Shown: positions 8,095-15,814, numbered from the stretch's first letter. The stretch: 64,000 nt of DNA from Virgisporangium aurantiacum (GCF_016863635.1 NZ_BOPG01000047.1:62001-126000), one strand, 5' to 3'. Program-made: numbers and translations. Notes: generated by a model from the letters alone, not told the origin.

Positions 8095-9082
8095 GCGCGG
8101 TCAACGCCGCATCGACGTCACGATCGGTCGTGTAGATGTGGAACGACGCGCGGACGCGTCCCGCCCGCACCGCCGCGCGGATGCCCGCCCGCCGCAACCG
8201 TTCCTCGGCCTCGGGCACGTCGACCACCGTGATCGCGCTGTCGCCCGGCGGCAGCCCCAACCCGTCCCGGAAGCGGTTCGCCAACCGCACGTTGTGGGCG
8301 TTGATCGCCGCGACGCCGATCTCCTCGATGACCTCCAGCGCCGGCGCCGTGCCGGAGTACACCGGCCACGACGGCGAGATGTCGAACCGCCGCGCCGATG
8401 ACGCGAGCCGCAACGGCCCGCCGTAGTAGGAATCGTGCACGTCCTCGCCCGCGTACCACCCGGCCGCGAACGGCACGAACCGCTCGCGCACGTGCGGCGC
8501 CAGGTACGCGAACGCGCTGCCGCGCGGCGACATGAGCCACTTGTAGGCGCTGGCGGCCACCACGTCGGCGAGCGACCCGTCGAACGGCAGCCAGCCGCAC
8601 GCCTGCGTCGCGTCGACGACGACCAGCGCGCCATGTGCGCGGGCCGCGGCCACGACGGCGGCGTAGTCGGCCACCGTGCCGTCGGCGGACTGCACGAGGC
8701 TGAACGCCACAACGTCCACAGTGGAGTCGATGCGGTCGGCCAACGAAGCCGCCGGCACGGTCCGCACCGGAGAACCGACCAACCACGGGAACAGGTTCGA
8801 CGTGAATTCCCCGGCGGGCACGAGGAAACGGCGTCCGGCGAGCCCGGCCGCCACCGGCGCGAGGACCTGGGACGCCTGCGCGCCGACACACACGTCTGCC
8901 GAGGGGACGCCGATGAGCCGCGCGAACGACTCCCGCGAGCGCTGGGTGGCGGTGTCCCAGCCCTCCCACGAGGTCCGGCCGACGCGCCAGTCGGCGAGCA
9001 TCGCCTGCATGGCCTCGAAGGCCCGCCGGGGCGGCAGGCCGTAGCTCGCGGTGTTCAGCCAACCAGGAATCGGATCCCACAT
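8081..9082 (-). CDS. PLP-dependent aminotransferase class V family protein
   Basis: 333 residues from ATG 9080-9082 (MWDPIPGWLNTASYG). The segment VVVDATQACGWLPFD supplies the cofactor-binding Asp, and SAYKWLMSPRGSAFAYL contains the expected Schiff-base lysine in the class V context (xxYKWLxxPxG). This is the isopenicillin-N epimerase/cysteine-desulfurase-like fold, probably acting on an amino acid in the cytoplasm. The specific reaction cannot be told. It is divergent from the ArsR gene with 33 bases between starts, so the repressor could also affect this gene. Longer in-frame starts are rejected because they would overlap that regulator. Confidence 0.85.
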   Translation of the reverse strand: MWDPIPGWLNTASYGLPPRRAFEAMQAMLADWRVGRTSWEGWDTATQRSRESFARLIGVPSADVCVGAQASQVLAPVAAGLAGRRFLVPAGEFTSNLFPWLVGSPVRTVPAASLADRIDSTVDVVAFSLVQSADGTVADYAAVVAAARAHGALVVVDATQACGWLPFDGSLADVVAASAYKWLMSPRGSAFAYLAPHVRERFVPFAAGWYAGEDVHDSYYGGPLRLASSARRFDISPSWPVYSGTAPALEVIEEIGVAAINAHNVRLANRFRDGLGLPPGDSAITVVDVPEAEERLRRAGIRAAVRAGRVRASFHIYTTDRDVDAALTALTDG

Positions 9083-9115
9083 GATCCAGACCCTACTGTA
9101 TTCCTTGACAGGCAT

Positions 9116-9448
9116 ATGACCGAAGGGGAATATAAACAGGTGGACGCGTTCACCGCACTCGCCGAGCCGACCCGGCGCCGCATTCTCGACCGCCTGCGGC
9201 TCAAAGAGCACACCGTCGGCGATCTGGTCGACACGCTCGCGCTCAGTCAGCCGGCGGTGTCGAAACACCTGAAGGTGTTGCGCGAGGCCGGGTTCGTGAG
9301 TTCCCGCGTGGCCGCGCAGCACCGCGTCTACCGCATCGAGGTGACGCCGTTCAGCGAACTGGACCGCTGGCTCGAGCCCTACCGCCAGCTGTGGACCCGG
9401 CACCTCGACCAGCTCGAACAGCACCTGGAGACGATGGAGGAGTCATGA
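9116..9448 (+). CDS. ArsR/SmtB-family transcriptional regulator (first copy)
   Basis: 110 residues. The winged-helix recognition segment LALSQPAVSKHLKVLREAGFVSSR is preceded by AEPTRRRILDRLRLKEHTVGDLVD, typical of ArsR proteins. The metal-binding ELCVCDL motif of SmtB/ArsR is absent, so it is probably not a metal sensor. The paired downstream gene encodes an AHSA1/SRPBCC ligand-binding protein and overlaps it by ATGA, a common actinobacterial arrangement. The ATG at 9116 is chosen because it sits after the TATA-like CATATG; a GTG at 9142 is possible. The same two-gene arrangement recurs at 14808-15814. Confidence 0.88.
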   Translation: MTEGEYKQVDAFTALAEPTRRRILDRLRLKEHTVGDLVDTLALSQPAVSKHLKVLREAGFVSSRVAAQHRVYRIEVTPFSELDRWLEPYRQLWTRHLDQLEQHLETMEES

Positions 9449-9966
9449 CATTCGAACCCGGCCCGATCGCGCCGATCAGAAAAGAAGACCGCTGGACGCT
9501 CGTGTTCGTCCGCGACCTCAGGCACCCGCGCCCGAAGGTGTGGACCGCGCTCACCGATCCCGCGCACCTCGACGCGTGGTCGCCGTTCCGCACCGACCGC
9601 GACCTGGGGACCACCGGCCCGGCGACCCTGACCATGGTCGACGGCGCGTACGAGGTCGACACCCCGGCCGTCGTCGAGAAGGCCGACCCGCCGGCCCTGC
9701 TGGAGTACCGGTGGGGCGACGATCTCCTGCGCTGGGAGCTGGCCGAGGTCGACGGCGGAACCCGGCTCACGTTGCGGCACACCGTCCAGGCCGAGGACCA
9801 GTTGCCGAAGGTCGCCGCCGGCTGGCACATCTGCCTCGACGTCGCCGACCGGTTGCTGGCCGGTAACCCGGTACCCGTGATCCGGGGTGCGGAGGCGAAG
9901 AAATACGGTTGGCAGGACCTGGCCGACGCCTACGCTGCGAGGCTGGACCTCGAGGAGGACGCTTGA
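9445..9966 (+). CDS. SRPBCC/AHSA1-domain protein paired with ArsR (first copy)
   Basis: 173 residues. The helix-grip fold is recognisable from RHPRPKVWTALTDPAHLDAW at the N-terminus, the LLEYRWGDDLLRWEL strand pair, and the GTRLTLRHTV strand before the long C-terminal helix. Proteins of this family (Aha1/START-like) bind hydrophobic ligands in a cavity. The ATG overlaps the ArsR stop (ATGA), so the two are translationally coupled and probably work together. The stop overlaps the TTG start of the next gene, making a three-gene operon. The ligand is unknown. Confidence 0.85.
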   Translation: MTFEPGPIAPIRKEDRWTLVFVRDLRHPRPKVWTALTDPAHLDAWSPFRTDRDLGTTGPATLTMVDGAYEVDTPAVVEKADPPALLEYRWGDDLLRWELAEVDGGTRLTLRHTVQAEDQLPKVAAGWHICLDVADRLLAGNPVPVIRGAEAKKYGWQDLADAYAARLDLEEDA

Positions 9967-10358
9967 TCCGTTACGAATGGCGCGGCGAGTTCACCAACGA
10001 CGCGCTCAACAGGCTGCACGCCGACGGCTTCGGCCACCGGTTGCTCGACGACGACTGGTGGGGCCAGGTCAACCGGCACAGCCTCGGCTGGGTGGTCGCG
10101 TACGACGGCGACGAGCTGGTCGGGTTCGTCAACGTGCCGTGGGACGGCGCCATCCACGCGTTCATCATCGACACGCTCACCGCCGTCCGGCTGCAGCGGC
10201 AGGGCATCGCGACGGAACTCGTCGCGATCGCGGCCCGCGAGTCCTCGAAGGCCGGGTGCGAGTGGTTGCACGTCGACTTCGAGGACCACCTGGCCGGTTT
10301 CTACTTCGAGGCGTGCGGGTTCGAGCCCACCCAGGCGGGCCTCATCGCCCTTCAGTAG
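9963..10358 (+). CDS. GNAT-family N-acetyltransferase
   Basis: 131 residues from a TTG at 9963 that overlaps the previous stop. The acetyl-CoA pyrophosphate-binding motif is visible as VRLQRQGIATELVAIAARE, matching the R/Q-x-x-G-x-G/A signature. The C-terminal FYFEACGFEP is the usual GNAT end. It should transfer an acetyl group to a small molecule or protein amine; the acceptor is unknown. The rare TTG start is supported by the tight coupling and by the lack of another start before conserved sequence. It abuts the convergent VOC gene with no gap. Confidence 0.82.
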   Translation: MIRYEWRGEFTNDALNRLHADGFGHRLLDDDWWGQVNRHSLGWVVAYDGDELVGFVNVPWDGAIHAFIIDTLTAVRLQRQGIATELVAIAARESSKAGCEWLHVDFEDHLAGFYFEACGFEPTQAGLIALQ

Positions 10359-11045
10359 CTAGTCGCGGCCTTCCCACGTACACACGCAGATCTCGTTGCC
10401 CTCGGCGTCGGCGAGCACCCAGAACGCCGGCGCCGCCACGTCGGTCACCATCGTGCCGCCGGCGGCGAGCGCGGCCTCGATGCGACCCGGCGCCTCGGCG
10501 GGCGACACCGACATGTCGAAGTGGATGCGGTTGCGCTGCGGCCGCGGCGCGTCCATCTGCTGGAACCAGAGCGCCGGCGCCTGGTCGTACGGATCGACCA
10601 GCGGGTCGGTGGGTCCGGTGTGGCCGGGCTCGTCGACGTAGCCGAGCACGGCCTTCCAGAACGGCCGGATCGCGGCGATGTCGATCGCGTCGATCGCGAT
10701 CTCGAGCATCTGCACCGGCCGCGCCGACGACGCCCGGCCCGGTTCGGTGCGCAGGCCGTGTTCGGCGAGCGCGGCGGTGATCCGCCGCACCAGGTCGAGG
10801 TCGGTGTCGGTGATCCGGGCGACGGTGCGCGTCTGCACCGACACGATGAGCCGATCGGCCCGCACGTCGAGCCAGAGGTGCCCGTCGGCGTCGTCGCCGG
10901 CGGCCGCGGTCACCCGCTCCGCCGCGCCGGCCGCGGCCGCCAACGATGCCACCGGAACCGCGGTGCGCACGAGTCCGAGCATGTACCGCCAGCCGAGGTC
11001 GTCGACGGCCGCCGAGATCACGGCGCTCTTCATCTGTTCGCTCAC
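10359..11045 (-). CDS. VOC (glyoxalase-like) protein with an N-terminal pterin-dehydratase-like domain
   Basis: 228 residues in two parts. Residues ~1-105 (VDDLGWRYMLGLVRTA, then GHLWLDVRADRLIVSV) look like the alpha/beta domain seen in pterin-4a-carbinolamine dehydratase-like proteins. Residues ~110-228 form a vicinal-oxygen-chelate half: MLEIAIDAIDIAAIRPFWKA at its start, IHFDMSV in the middle and FWVLADAEGNEICVC at the end. This fusion is common in actinobacteria and its reaction is unknown. A Glu near the end (GNEICVC) occupies the usual VOC metal-ligand position. It is probably cytoplasmic and is separated from the upstream gene on its strand by 9 bases. Confidence 0.75.
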   Translation of the reverse strand: MSEQMKSAVISAAVDDLGWRYMLGLVRTAVPVASLAAAAGAAERVTAAAGDDADGHLWLDVRADRLIVSVQTRTVARITDTDLDLVRRITAALAEHGLRTEPGRASSARPVQMLEIAIDAIDIAAIRPFWKAVLGYVDEPGHTGPTDPLVDPYDQAPALWFQQMDAPRPQRNRIHFDMSVSPAEAPGRIEAALAAGGTMVTDVAAPAFWVLADAEGNEICVCTWEGRD

Positions 11046-11054
11046 CCGGCGACC

Positions 11055-11642
11055 TTACCGCCAGTCGGGCGAGCGGCCGACCAACGCCAGCAACCGGTCG
11101 AGGTCGGTGGCGTCGGGCGCGGCCGCCAGGCGCGGCGCGAACGCCGCGGCGGGTTCGGCCCGCCCCGGCCCGTCGGGCACGGCCTCCGCGAGGGGCAGCG
11201 CGGCCCGCACCAGATCGGGTGGAAGATCCAGGGGGACGCCGAGCGCGCTCGCGACGTCCCACGTGTGCACGACGTAGTCGAGGCAGTGGAACCCGATCGC
11301 CCGCTCGCCCCGGAACGTCACCTCGGTACTGAACTCCGGCAGCGCGAACCGCGCGCCGGCCGCACCCGGTTCGGCGAACGCCGCGACCACATCCTCGGCG
11401 GCCGCCGCGTACGCCGCCACCGGGTCGTCGCCCAGCGGCGCGACCTCCCACACCCGCGGGTCGGCGCCGGCGCCGCGGGCCGCCGCGGCGAACCCGCGGT
11501 GCTGCACGGTCATGTGCGCGATCAGGTCGCCGAGTGTCCACTGTGCACACGGGGTCGGCCCGCCGAGAGCGGCCGGCTCGACCAGCGACACCACCCAGAC
11601 GCTCTCCGCGACCGCCCGGCGGTCGAGCTCGATAATATGCAT
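11055..11642 (-). CDS. Maleylpyruvate-isomerase/DinB-like (TIGR03086-type) protein
   Basis: 195 residues from ATG 11640-11642. The N-terminal helix bundle has the family pattern PTPCAQWTLGDLIAHMTVQHRGF, with a conserved His that, with two later His (IGFHCLDYVVHTWDVA), would bind the divalent metal. Family members include mycothiol-dependent isomerases and S-transferases of actinobacteria; this one's substrate is unknown. A near-consensus -35 (TTGACA) lies on this strand at 11674-11679, about 32 bases upstream, inside the 45-base gap shared with the divergent MarR gene. MarR control is plausible. Confidence 0.8.
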   Translation of the reverse strand: MHIIELDRRAVAESVWVVSLVEPAALGGPTPCAQWTLGDLIAHMTVQHRGFAAAARGAGADPRVWEVAPLGDDPVAAYAAAAEDVVAAFAEPGAAGARFALPEFSTEVTFRGERAIGFHCLDYVVHTWDVASALGVPLDLPPDLVRAALPLAEAVPDGPGRAEPAAAFAPRLAAAPDATDLDRLLALVGRSPDWR

Positions 11643-11687
11643 GCGCTTACGATCTACAAGTGCACACGGTATGTCAAGGCGTATCGT
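11643..11687. promoter_or_regulatory. Divergent promoter region between the MarR gene and the DinB-like gene
   Basis: Only 45 bases separate the two starts. The minus strand carries TTGACA at 11674-11679, with a TAGATC-like -10 about 15 bases downstream. The plus strand has less clear elements. A TGCACA sequence and its neighbours could be a regulator site, but no perfect palindrome is seen. Confidence 0.45.
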
Positions 11688-12152
11688 GTGACGGTGACCA
11701 CCGATGACCGTCCCGACCTGGCGGCCATGCTGCTCTGGTTGACCCGGGCCCTCATCGACGCCGAGGAACCCGTGCTCGCGGCGAATGACCTCACGATGTG
11801 GGCCTACTCGGTGCTCACGGCGCTCGCCACCGGCCCCACCCGCACGCAGGCCGCCCTCGCCCGCGCGATCCGGGCCGACAAGACCCGCATCATCCCGGTG
11901 CTCGACGACCTGCAGGAGCGCGGCCTCATCGAGCGTCAGCCCGACCCGGCCGACCGGCGGGTGCGCCTCCTGGCGATCACACCCGCCGGCCGCCGCGCGT
12001 TCGCCCGCACGCGGGCCGGCATCCGGGCCGGCGAGGAGCGCGTGCTGGCGCTCCTGCCGGCCGCCGACCGGCGGGCGTTCCTCCGTACCCTCCGCGCACT
12101 GTCCGATGTGGACGACGTCGCCGCTATCGCCCAACCTCGATCCACCGGGTGA
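11688..12152 (+). CDS. MarR-family transcriptional regulator
   Basis: 154 residues from a GTG at 11688. It has the MarR winged helix: TRTQAALARAIRADKTRIIPVLDDLQERGLI, followed by the wing RQPDPADRRVRLLAITPAGR. Such proteins bind small ligands and repress nearby genes. The divergent DinB-like gene, 45 bases away, is the most likely target. The frame is open further upstream, but the extension is antisense to that gene. Its 3' end overlaps the convergent ABC-F gene by 29 bases. Confidence 0.87.
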   Translation: MTVTTDDRPDLAAMLLWLTRALIDAEEPVLAANDLTMWAYSVLTALATGPTRTQAALARAIRADKTRIIPVLDDLQERGLIERQPDPADRRVRLLAITPAGRRAFARTRAGIRAGEERVLALLPAADRRAFLRTLRALSDVDDVAAIAQPRSTG

Positions 12153-13707
12153 TCCCGAGGTCGTGCAGGAACGGCCGGTCGTGGCTGGCCACCAGCAGCG
12201 CGCCGCGGTACCCGCTGAGCGCCGCCGTGAGCTGCGCGACGGTCGCCAGGTCGAGGTTGTTGGTCGGCTCGTCGAGCAGCAGCAGTTGCGGCGCCGGATC
12301 GGCCAGCAGCAACGCGGCGAGGCTCGCCCGGAACCGTTCGCCGCCGGAGAGTTGCCCGGCCGGCTGCTCGGCCCGCGCGCCCCGGAACAGGAACCGGGCC
12401 AGCCCCGCGCGAACGGCGTTATGGGACGCGCGCGGCGCGGACCGGGCGACGTTACCGGCCACCGACAGGTCGTCGTCGAGGATGTCGAGCCGCTGCGGCA
12501 GGTACCCGACCGGCACGTGGACGGCCACGGTGCCGGCCCGCGCCGCCACGTCGCCCACGATGGTCTGCAGCAGCGTCGTCTTGCCCGCGCCGTTCGGCCC
12601 GACCACCGCGATCCGTTCCGGCCCGCGCACGTCGAGGTCCACGACGTTCCCCGACCGCAGCCGCACCCCGCGCAGCGCCAGCACCTCGCGGCCGGCCGGC
12701 ACGGTGGTGGCCGGCAGGTGGATGCGGACGGCCGGGTCGTCGTGCACCGCCTCCTCGGCCGCGTCGAGCCGGCCGCGCGCCTCGGCGAGCTTTCCCTGAT
12801 GCATCGAGTGGTACTTGCCGGCCGACACCTGTGCGGCGCTGCGCCGGTTGCCCATGATGCTCTTGGGTTCCCGCTTGGTGTCCCACATCTTCTGCGCGTA
12901 GCGCTGCCGCCGCGCGAGCCTGACCCGCGCGTCGACCAGTTCCCGTTCCTGGCGCCGCACGTGCGACTCCGCCATCCGGTAGAGCCGTTGTGCCGCCTCC
13001 TGTTCGACCGCGACCGCCTCCTCGTACCCCGACAGGTTCCCGCCGTACCAACGGATTCCGCCCGCGCGGAGGTCGCCGATCTGGTCGACGCGGTCGAGCA
13101 GTTCCCGGTCGTGGCTCACCACGACGAGCACGCCCGGGTACGCCTCGACCGCGTCGTAGAGGCGTTCGCGGGCGTCGAGGTCGAGGTTGTTCGTCGGTTC
13201 GTCGAGCAGCAGCACCGCGGGCCGGCGCAGGAACTGCGCGGCGAGACCGAGCAGCACCGCCTCGCCGCCCGAGATCCGGCCCACCGGCCGGTCGAGGTCG
13301 ACGTGGGTGAGGCCGAGCCGGTCGAGCGTCGCCCGGGCCCGCTCGGTCACGTCCCACCGGTCGCCGATCGCGGCCAGCGTGGCGTCGTCGGTGACGCCGC
13401 TCTCCAACGCGCGCAGGGCGCGATGGGCACGGGCGACGCCCAGCACCTCGTCCACCCGCATTGTCGCTGAAAGGGTGAGGTCCTGACGCAGATGGCCGAC
13501 ACCGCCGTCGACGCGGACCGTGCCGCTCGTCGGTGTGAGATCGCCCGCGATGAGGCGCAACAGCGTGGACTTGCCGGTGCCGTTGGCGCCGATGAGCCCT
13601 GATCTGCCGGCGCCGACCGTGCCGGTGAGGGAGTCGAAGACGATCTGCCCGTCGGGCCAGGCGAACGACAGATCGGTGAGAACGATGGCAGGGGGAATAG
13701 AAGACAT
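12124..13707 (-). CDS. ABC-F family ATPase (ribosome-associated, antibiotic-protection type)
   Basis: 527 residues with two ATP-binding cassettes and no membrane segments. Cassette 1 has Walker A GANGTGKST near residue 40, signature ISGGE and Walker B VLLLDEPTNN. Cassette 2 has GPNGAGKTT, LSGGE and LLLLDEPTNN. Both cassettes carry the SHDR switch. The ~80-residue linker is rich in Arg and Lys (AESHVRRQERELVDARVRLARRQ), as expected for the P-site tRNA interaction motif. ABC-F proteins act on the ribosome, and many displace peptidyl-transferase or exit-tunnel antibiotics. The 5' leader holds a 3-codon ORF and a hairpin, typical of drug-induced attenuation. SD GGAG precedes ATG 13705-13707. Whether it confers resistance is inference. 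Confidence 0.9.
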   Translation of the reverse strand: MSSIPPAIVLTDLSFAWPDGQIVFDSLTGTVGAGRSGLIGANGTGKSTLLRLIAGDLTPTSGTVRVDGGVGHLRQDLTLSATMRVDEVLGVARAHRALRALESGVTDDATLAAIGDRWDVTERARATLDRLGLTHVDLDRPVGRISGGEAVLLGLAAQFLRRPAVLLLDEPTNNLDLDARERLYDAVEAYPGVLVVVSHDRELLDRVDQIGDLRAGGIRWYGGNLSGYEEAVAVEQEAAQRLYRMAESHVRRQERELVDARVRLARRQRYAQKMWDTKREPKSIMGNRRSAAQVSAGKYHSMHQGKLAEARGRLDAAEEAVHDDPAVRIHLPATTVPAGREVLALRGVRLRSGNVVDLDVRGPERIAVVGPNGAGKTTLLQTIVGDVAARAGTVAVHVPVGYLPQRLDILDDDLSVAGNVARSAPRASHNAVRAGLARFLFRGARAEQPAGQLSGGERFRASLAALLLADPAPQLLLLDEPTNNLDLATVAQLTAALSGYRGALLVASHDRPFLHDLGITRWIEVGR

Positions 13708-13747
13708 GAGCCGCTCCGGAATGGGTCGAGATTCGACGACATGCGGA

Positions 13748-13770
13748 GAGACACCCGGGAAAGGTGTCTC
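13748..13770 (-). promoter_or_regulatory. Stem-loop in the ABC-F leader
   Basis: GAGACACC and GGTGTCTC form a perfect 8-bp stem around a 7-base loop (TTTCCCG as transcribed). It begins three bases after the stop codon of the 3-codon leader ORF and ends about 40 bases before the ABC-F start. There is no U-tract, so it is more likely an attenuation or translational-control hairpin than a complete intrinsic terminator. Confidence 0.65.
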
Positions 13771-13773
13771 GGC

Positions 13774-13785
13774 TCAGATCTGCAC
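13774..13785 (-). CDS. Three-codon leader ORF (fMet-Gln-Ile) upstream of the ABC-F gene
   Basis: GTG-CAG-ATC-TGA lies 7 bases after a perfect Shine-Dalgarno AGGAGG (13793-13798, minus strand), a much better ribosome site than most real genes here have. A -10-like TATACT at 13821-13826 would start transcription a few bases upstream of that site. A stem-loop follows the stop at once. Such minimal ORFs are known as ribosome-stalling sensors upstream of resistance genes, including ABC-F genes. Function here is inferred from layout alone. Confidence 0.6.
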   Translation of the reverse strand: MQI

Positions 13786-13820
13786 CGGAAGGCCTCCTAC
13801 GACGTTCGACAACACGAGGG

Positions 13821-13828
13821 AGTATACC
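13821..13828. promoter_or_regulatory. Shared palindromic -10 element for the divergent ABC-F and PAC2 genes
   Basis: The sequence AGTATACC contains GTATAC. Read on the minus strand it gives TATACT (-10 for the ABC-F leader); on the plus strand it gives TATACC, 5 to 8 bases before the two possible GTG starts of the PAC2 gene. One element therefore may serve both directions, with the PAC2 message leaderless. Confidence 0.5.
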
Positions 13829-13833
13829 GTTGA

Positions 13834-14763
13834 GTGGTGCTGGACCCGAACGGGCTTTTCGAGATGGTCGACGACGCGCCGCACCTGGAGCGGCCGGTGC
13901 TGCTGCAGGCGCTCGACGGATTCGTCGACGCCGGTAGTGCGGTGCAACTTGCCCGCGAACATGTCATGTCCACGCGGGGTGCGCGGCTGATCGCCCGGTT
14001 CGACATCGACCAGTTGCTCGACTACCGGTCGCGCCGGCCCACGATGAAGTTCGTCGAGGACCACTGGGAGTCCTACGACGAGCCGGTGCTCGGCCTCTAC
14101 CACGTGCAGGACGACGAGGGCACGGCGTTCCTGATGCTGGCCGGCCCGGAACCCGACCTGCAGTGGGAGCGGTTCATCGCGGCGGCGATGACGCTCGTCG
14201 AGCGGTTCGACGTCCGCATCACCGTGGGGCTCAACGCGATCCCGATGGCGGTGCCGCACACCCGCCCGATCGGCGTCACCGCGCACGCCACCCGCCCCGA
14301 GCTGATCGCCGGGTACGAGCCGTGGCTGCGCCAGGTGCAGGTGCCGGCGAGCGTGGCGAACCTGTTGGAGTTCCGGCTCGGCAAGCACGCGCACGACGCG
14401 ATCGGGTTCGCCGTGCACGTGCCGCACTACCTCGCGCAGAGCCCGTTCCCGGCGGCGGCCGAGGAGCTGATCACGCGGCTGTCGCGGTCCACCGGCCTGT
14501 TGCTGCCGACCGAGGAGCTGCGCAACGCCGCCGAGCTGGTGCGGGTCGAGGTCGACAAGCAGGTGGCCGCCGCCGAAGACGCCACCGCGCTGGTGAAGAT
14601 GCTGGAGCAGCAGTACGACAGCTTCTCGGAGGGGCGTCAGGGCCCCAACCTGCTGGCCGCCGACACCGCGGCGCTGCCCACCGCCGACGAACTGGGCGCC
14701 GAGCTCGAGCGCTTCCTCGCCGAGCACAACCGGCCGCCGGATCCGCCGCCCACGACCGGATGA
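13834..14763 (+). CDS. PAC2 (proteasome assembly chaperone-like) family protein
   Basis: 309 residues. The N-terminal pattern RPVLLQALDGFVDAGSAVQLAREHV and the run FDIDQLLDYRSRRPTMKFVED match the actinobacterial PAC2 family. GLNAIPMAVPHTRPIGVTAH follows in the middle and a helical acidic C-terminus ends the protein. Related eukaryotic and archaeal proteins chaperone 20S proteasome assembly. In actinobacteria the family is widespread and its exact job is unsettled. It is cytoplasmic. Two GTG codons at 13834 and 13837 are both possible, and the transcript is probably leaderless from the shared -10 element just upstream. Confidence 0.85.
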   Translation: MVLDPNGLFEMVDDAPHLERPVLLQALDGFVDAGSAVQLAREHVMSTRGARLIARFDIDQLLDYRSRRPTMKFVEDHWESYDEPVLGLYHVQDDEGTAFLMLAGPEPDLQWERFIAAAMTLVERFDVRITVGLNAIPMAVPHTRPIGVTAHATRPELIAGYEPWLRQVQVPASVANLLEFRLGKHAHDAIGFAVHVPHYLAQSPFPAAAEELITRLSRSTGLLLPTEELRNAAELVRVEVDKQVAAAEDATALVKMLEQQYDSFSEGRQGPNLLAADTAALPTADELGAELERFLAEHNRPPDPPPTTG

Positions 14764-14774
14764 TTCACTCCTCG

Positions 14775-14800
14775 CTTATATAAGACTGTGGTGATAGAGT
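14775..14800 (+). promoter_or_regulatory. Promoter with palindromic candidate operator for the second ArsR gene
   Basis: CTTATATAAG (14775-14784) is a perfect 10-bp palindrome at the -35 position. TAGAGT (14795-14800) is a reasonable -10, ending 7 bases before the GTG at 14808, so the transcript is probably leaderless. The palindrome is AT-rich and stands out from its GC-rich surroundings, as expected for an autoregulatory ArsR site. Confidence 0.55.
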
Positions 14801-14807
14801 AGCGCTC

Positions 14808-15161
14808 GTGCACGCGTTCGACATCCTCGGCGATCCGGTCCGGCGCCGGATCCTGGAACTGCTCGCCGAGGGCGAACAGACCGCCGGTGCGATCACGGAG
14901 GTCGTCCGGCGCGATTTCGGCATCAGCCAACCCGCTGTCTCGCAGCACCTGCGGGTGTTGCGGGAGAACGGATTCACCACTGTCCGCGCCGAGGGCACGC
15001 GTCGCCTGTACGCGGTGGACGCGACACCGCTGCGGGAGGCCGACCTGTGGCTCGACCGGTTCCGGGCGTTCTGGAACCAGCGGCTTGACGCCCTGGCCAC
15101 CGAGATCGCCCGAGGGAAGCGCGCGAAGAAGCCTTCATCCGACGAGGAGCGCAATACATGA
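14808..15161 (+). CDS. ArsR-family transcriptional regulator (second copy)
   Basis: 117 residues. The winged-helix segment ISQPAVSQHLRVLRENGFTTVR follows ILGDPVRRRILELLAEGEQT. As in the copy at 9116, cysteine metal ligands are missing. The next gene, an AHSA1/SRPBCC protein, starts inside its stop codon (ATGA). The basic C-terminal tail (GKRAKKPSSDEERN) is absent from the first copy. GTG 14808 is supported by the -10 element at 14795-14800. It probably represses its own operon. Confidence 0.88.
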   Translation: MHAFDILGDPVRRRILELLAEGEQTAGAITEVVRRDFGISQPAVSQHLRVLRENGFTTVRAEGTRRLYAVDATPLREADLWLDRFRAFWNQRLDALATEIARGKRAKKPSSDEERNT

Positions 15162-15814
15162 CTGACCTGTTGAACGACCTGAAGGCGGTGCACCGGTCGA
15201 CCGGCACCCGTCAGGTCGGCCCGGACGCCCGTGAGGCCCGCACCGTCGTGCTGACCCGGCACTACGACGCGCCGATCGACGACGTGTGGGACGCCGTCAC
15301 CGATCCCGAGCGGATCGCCCGCTGGTTCCTGCCGGTCACCGGGGATCTCAAGCTCGGCGGCCGGTTTCAGACCCAGGGCAACGCCGGTGGCATCATCAAG
15401 GCCTGCGAGCCGCCGCGGCGCCTGCTCGTCACGTGGGAGATGGGCGAGGTCAAGGAGGGCGAGCTCAGCGAGGTCGAGCTGCGACTGTCCGAAGTAGACG
15501 GTGGTACCGAGTTCACGCTCGACCACGTCGCGATCGCCGCCGACCCCACGTTCTGGAACCAGTTCGGCCCCGGTGCGGTCGGCGTCGGCTGGGATCTCAC
15601 GCTGCTCGGCCTCGGTGCGCACCTGCGCAAGGAGACGATCGGCAACCCGGAGGAGTTCGAGAAGTCGCCGGAGGCCCGGGAGTTCACCACCGCGAGCTGC
15701 GAGGCGTGGGAGGCGGCGTCGATCGCCGGCGGCATCCCCGAGGCCGAAGCCAGGAGCATGGCCGCGAACACGAAGTCGTTCTACGTTCCGCCGCTGGAGC
15801 CGGACGCTAGTTGA
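15158..15814 (+). CDS. SRPBCC/AHSA1-domain protein paired with ArsR (second copy)
   Basis: 218 residues, longer than the first copy because of an extra C-terminal helical segment. The helix-grip core is clear: RHYDAPIDDVWDAVTDPERIARWF, GGRFQTQGNAGGIIKAC, RRLLVTWEMG and GTEFTLDHV. This matches the Aha1-like ligand-binding family encoded beside ArsR regulators in many actinobacteria. Translation is coupled to the regulator by the ATGA overlap. The 3' end overlaps the convergent kptA gene by 8 bases. The ligand is unknown. Confidence 0.87.
   Translation: MTDLLNDLKAVHRSTGTRQVGPDAREARTVVLTRHYDAPIDDVWDAVTDPERIARWFLPVTGDLKLGGRFQTQGNAGGIIKACEPPRRLLVTWEMGEVKEGELSEVELRLSEVDGGTEFTLDHVAIAADPTFWNQFGPGAVGVGWDLTLLGLGAHLRKETIGNPEEFEKSPEAREFTTASCEAWEAASIAGGIPEAEARSMAANTKSFYVPPLEPDAS

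Noticed and set aside
13708..13754. Possible longer leader peptide starting MSSNLDPFR upstream of the ABC-F start
   Set aside because: It would run out of frame through the ABC-F start, and its ribosome site is poor compared with the 3-codon ORF.
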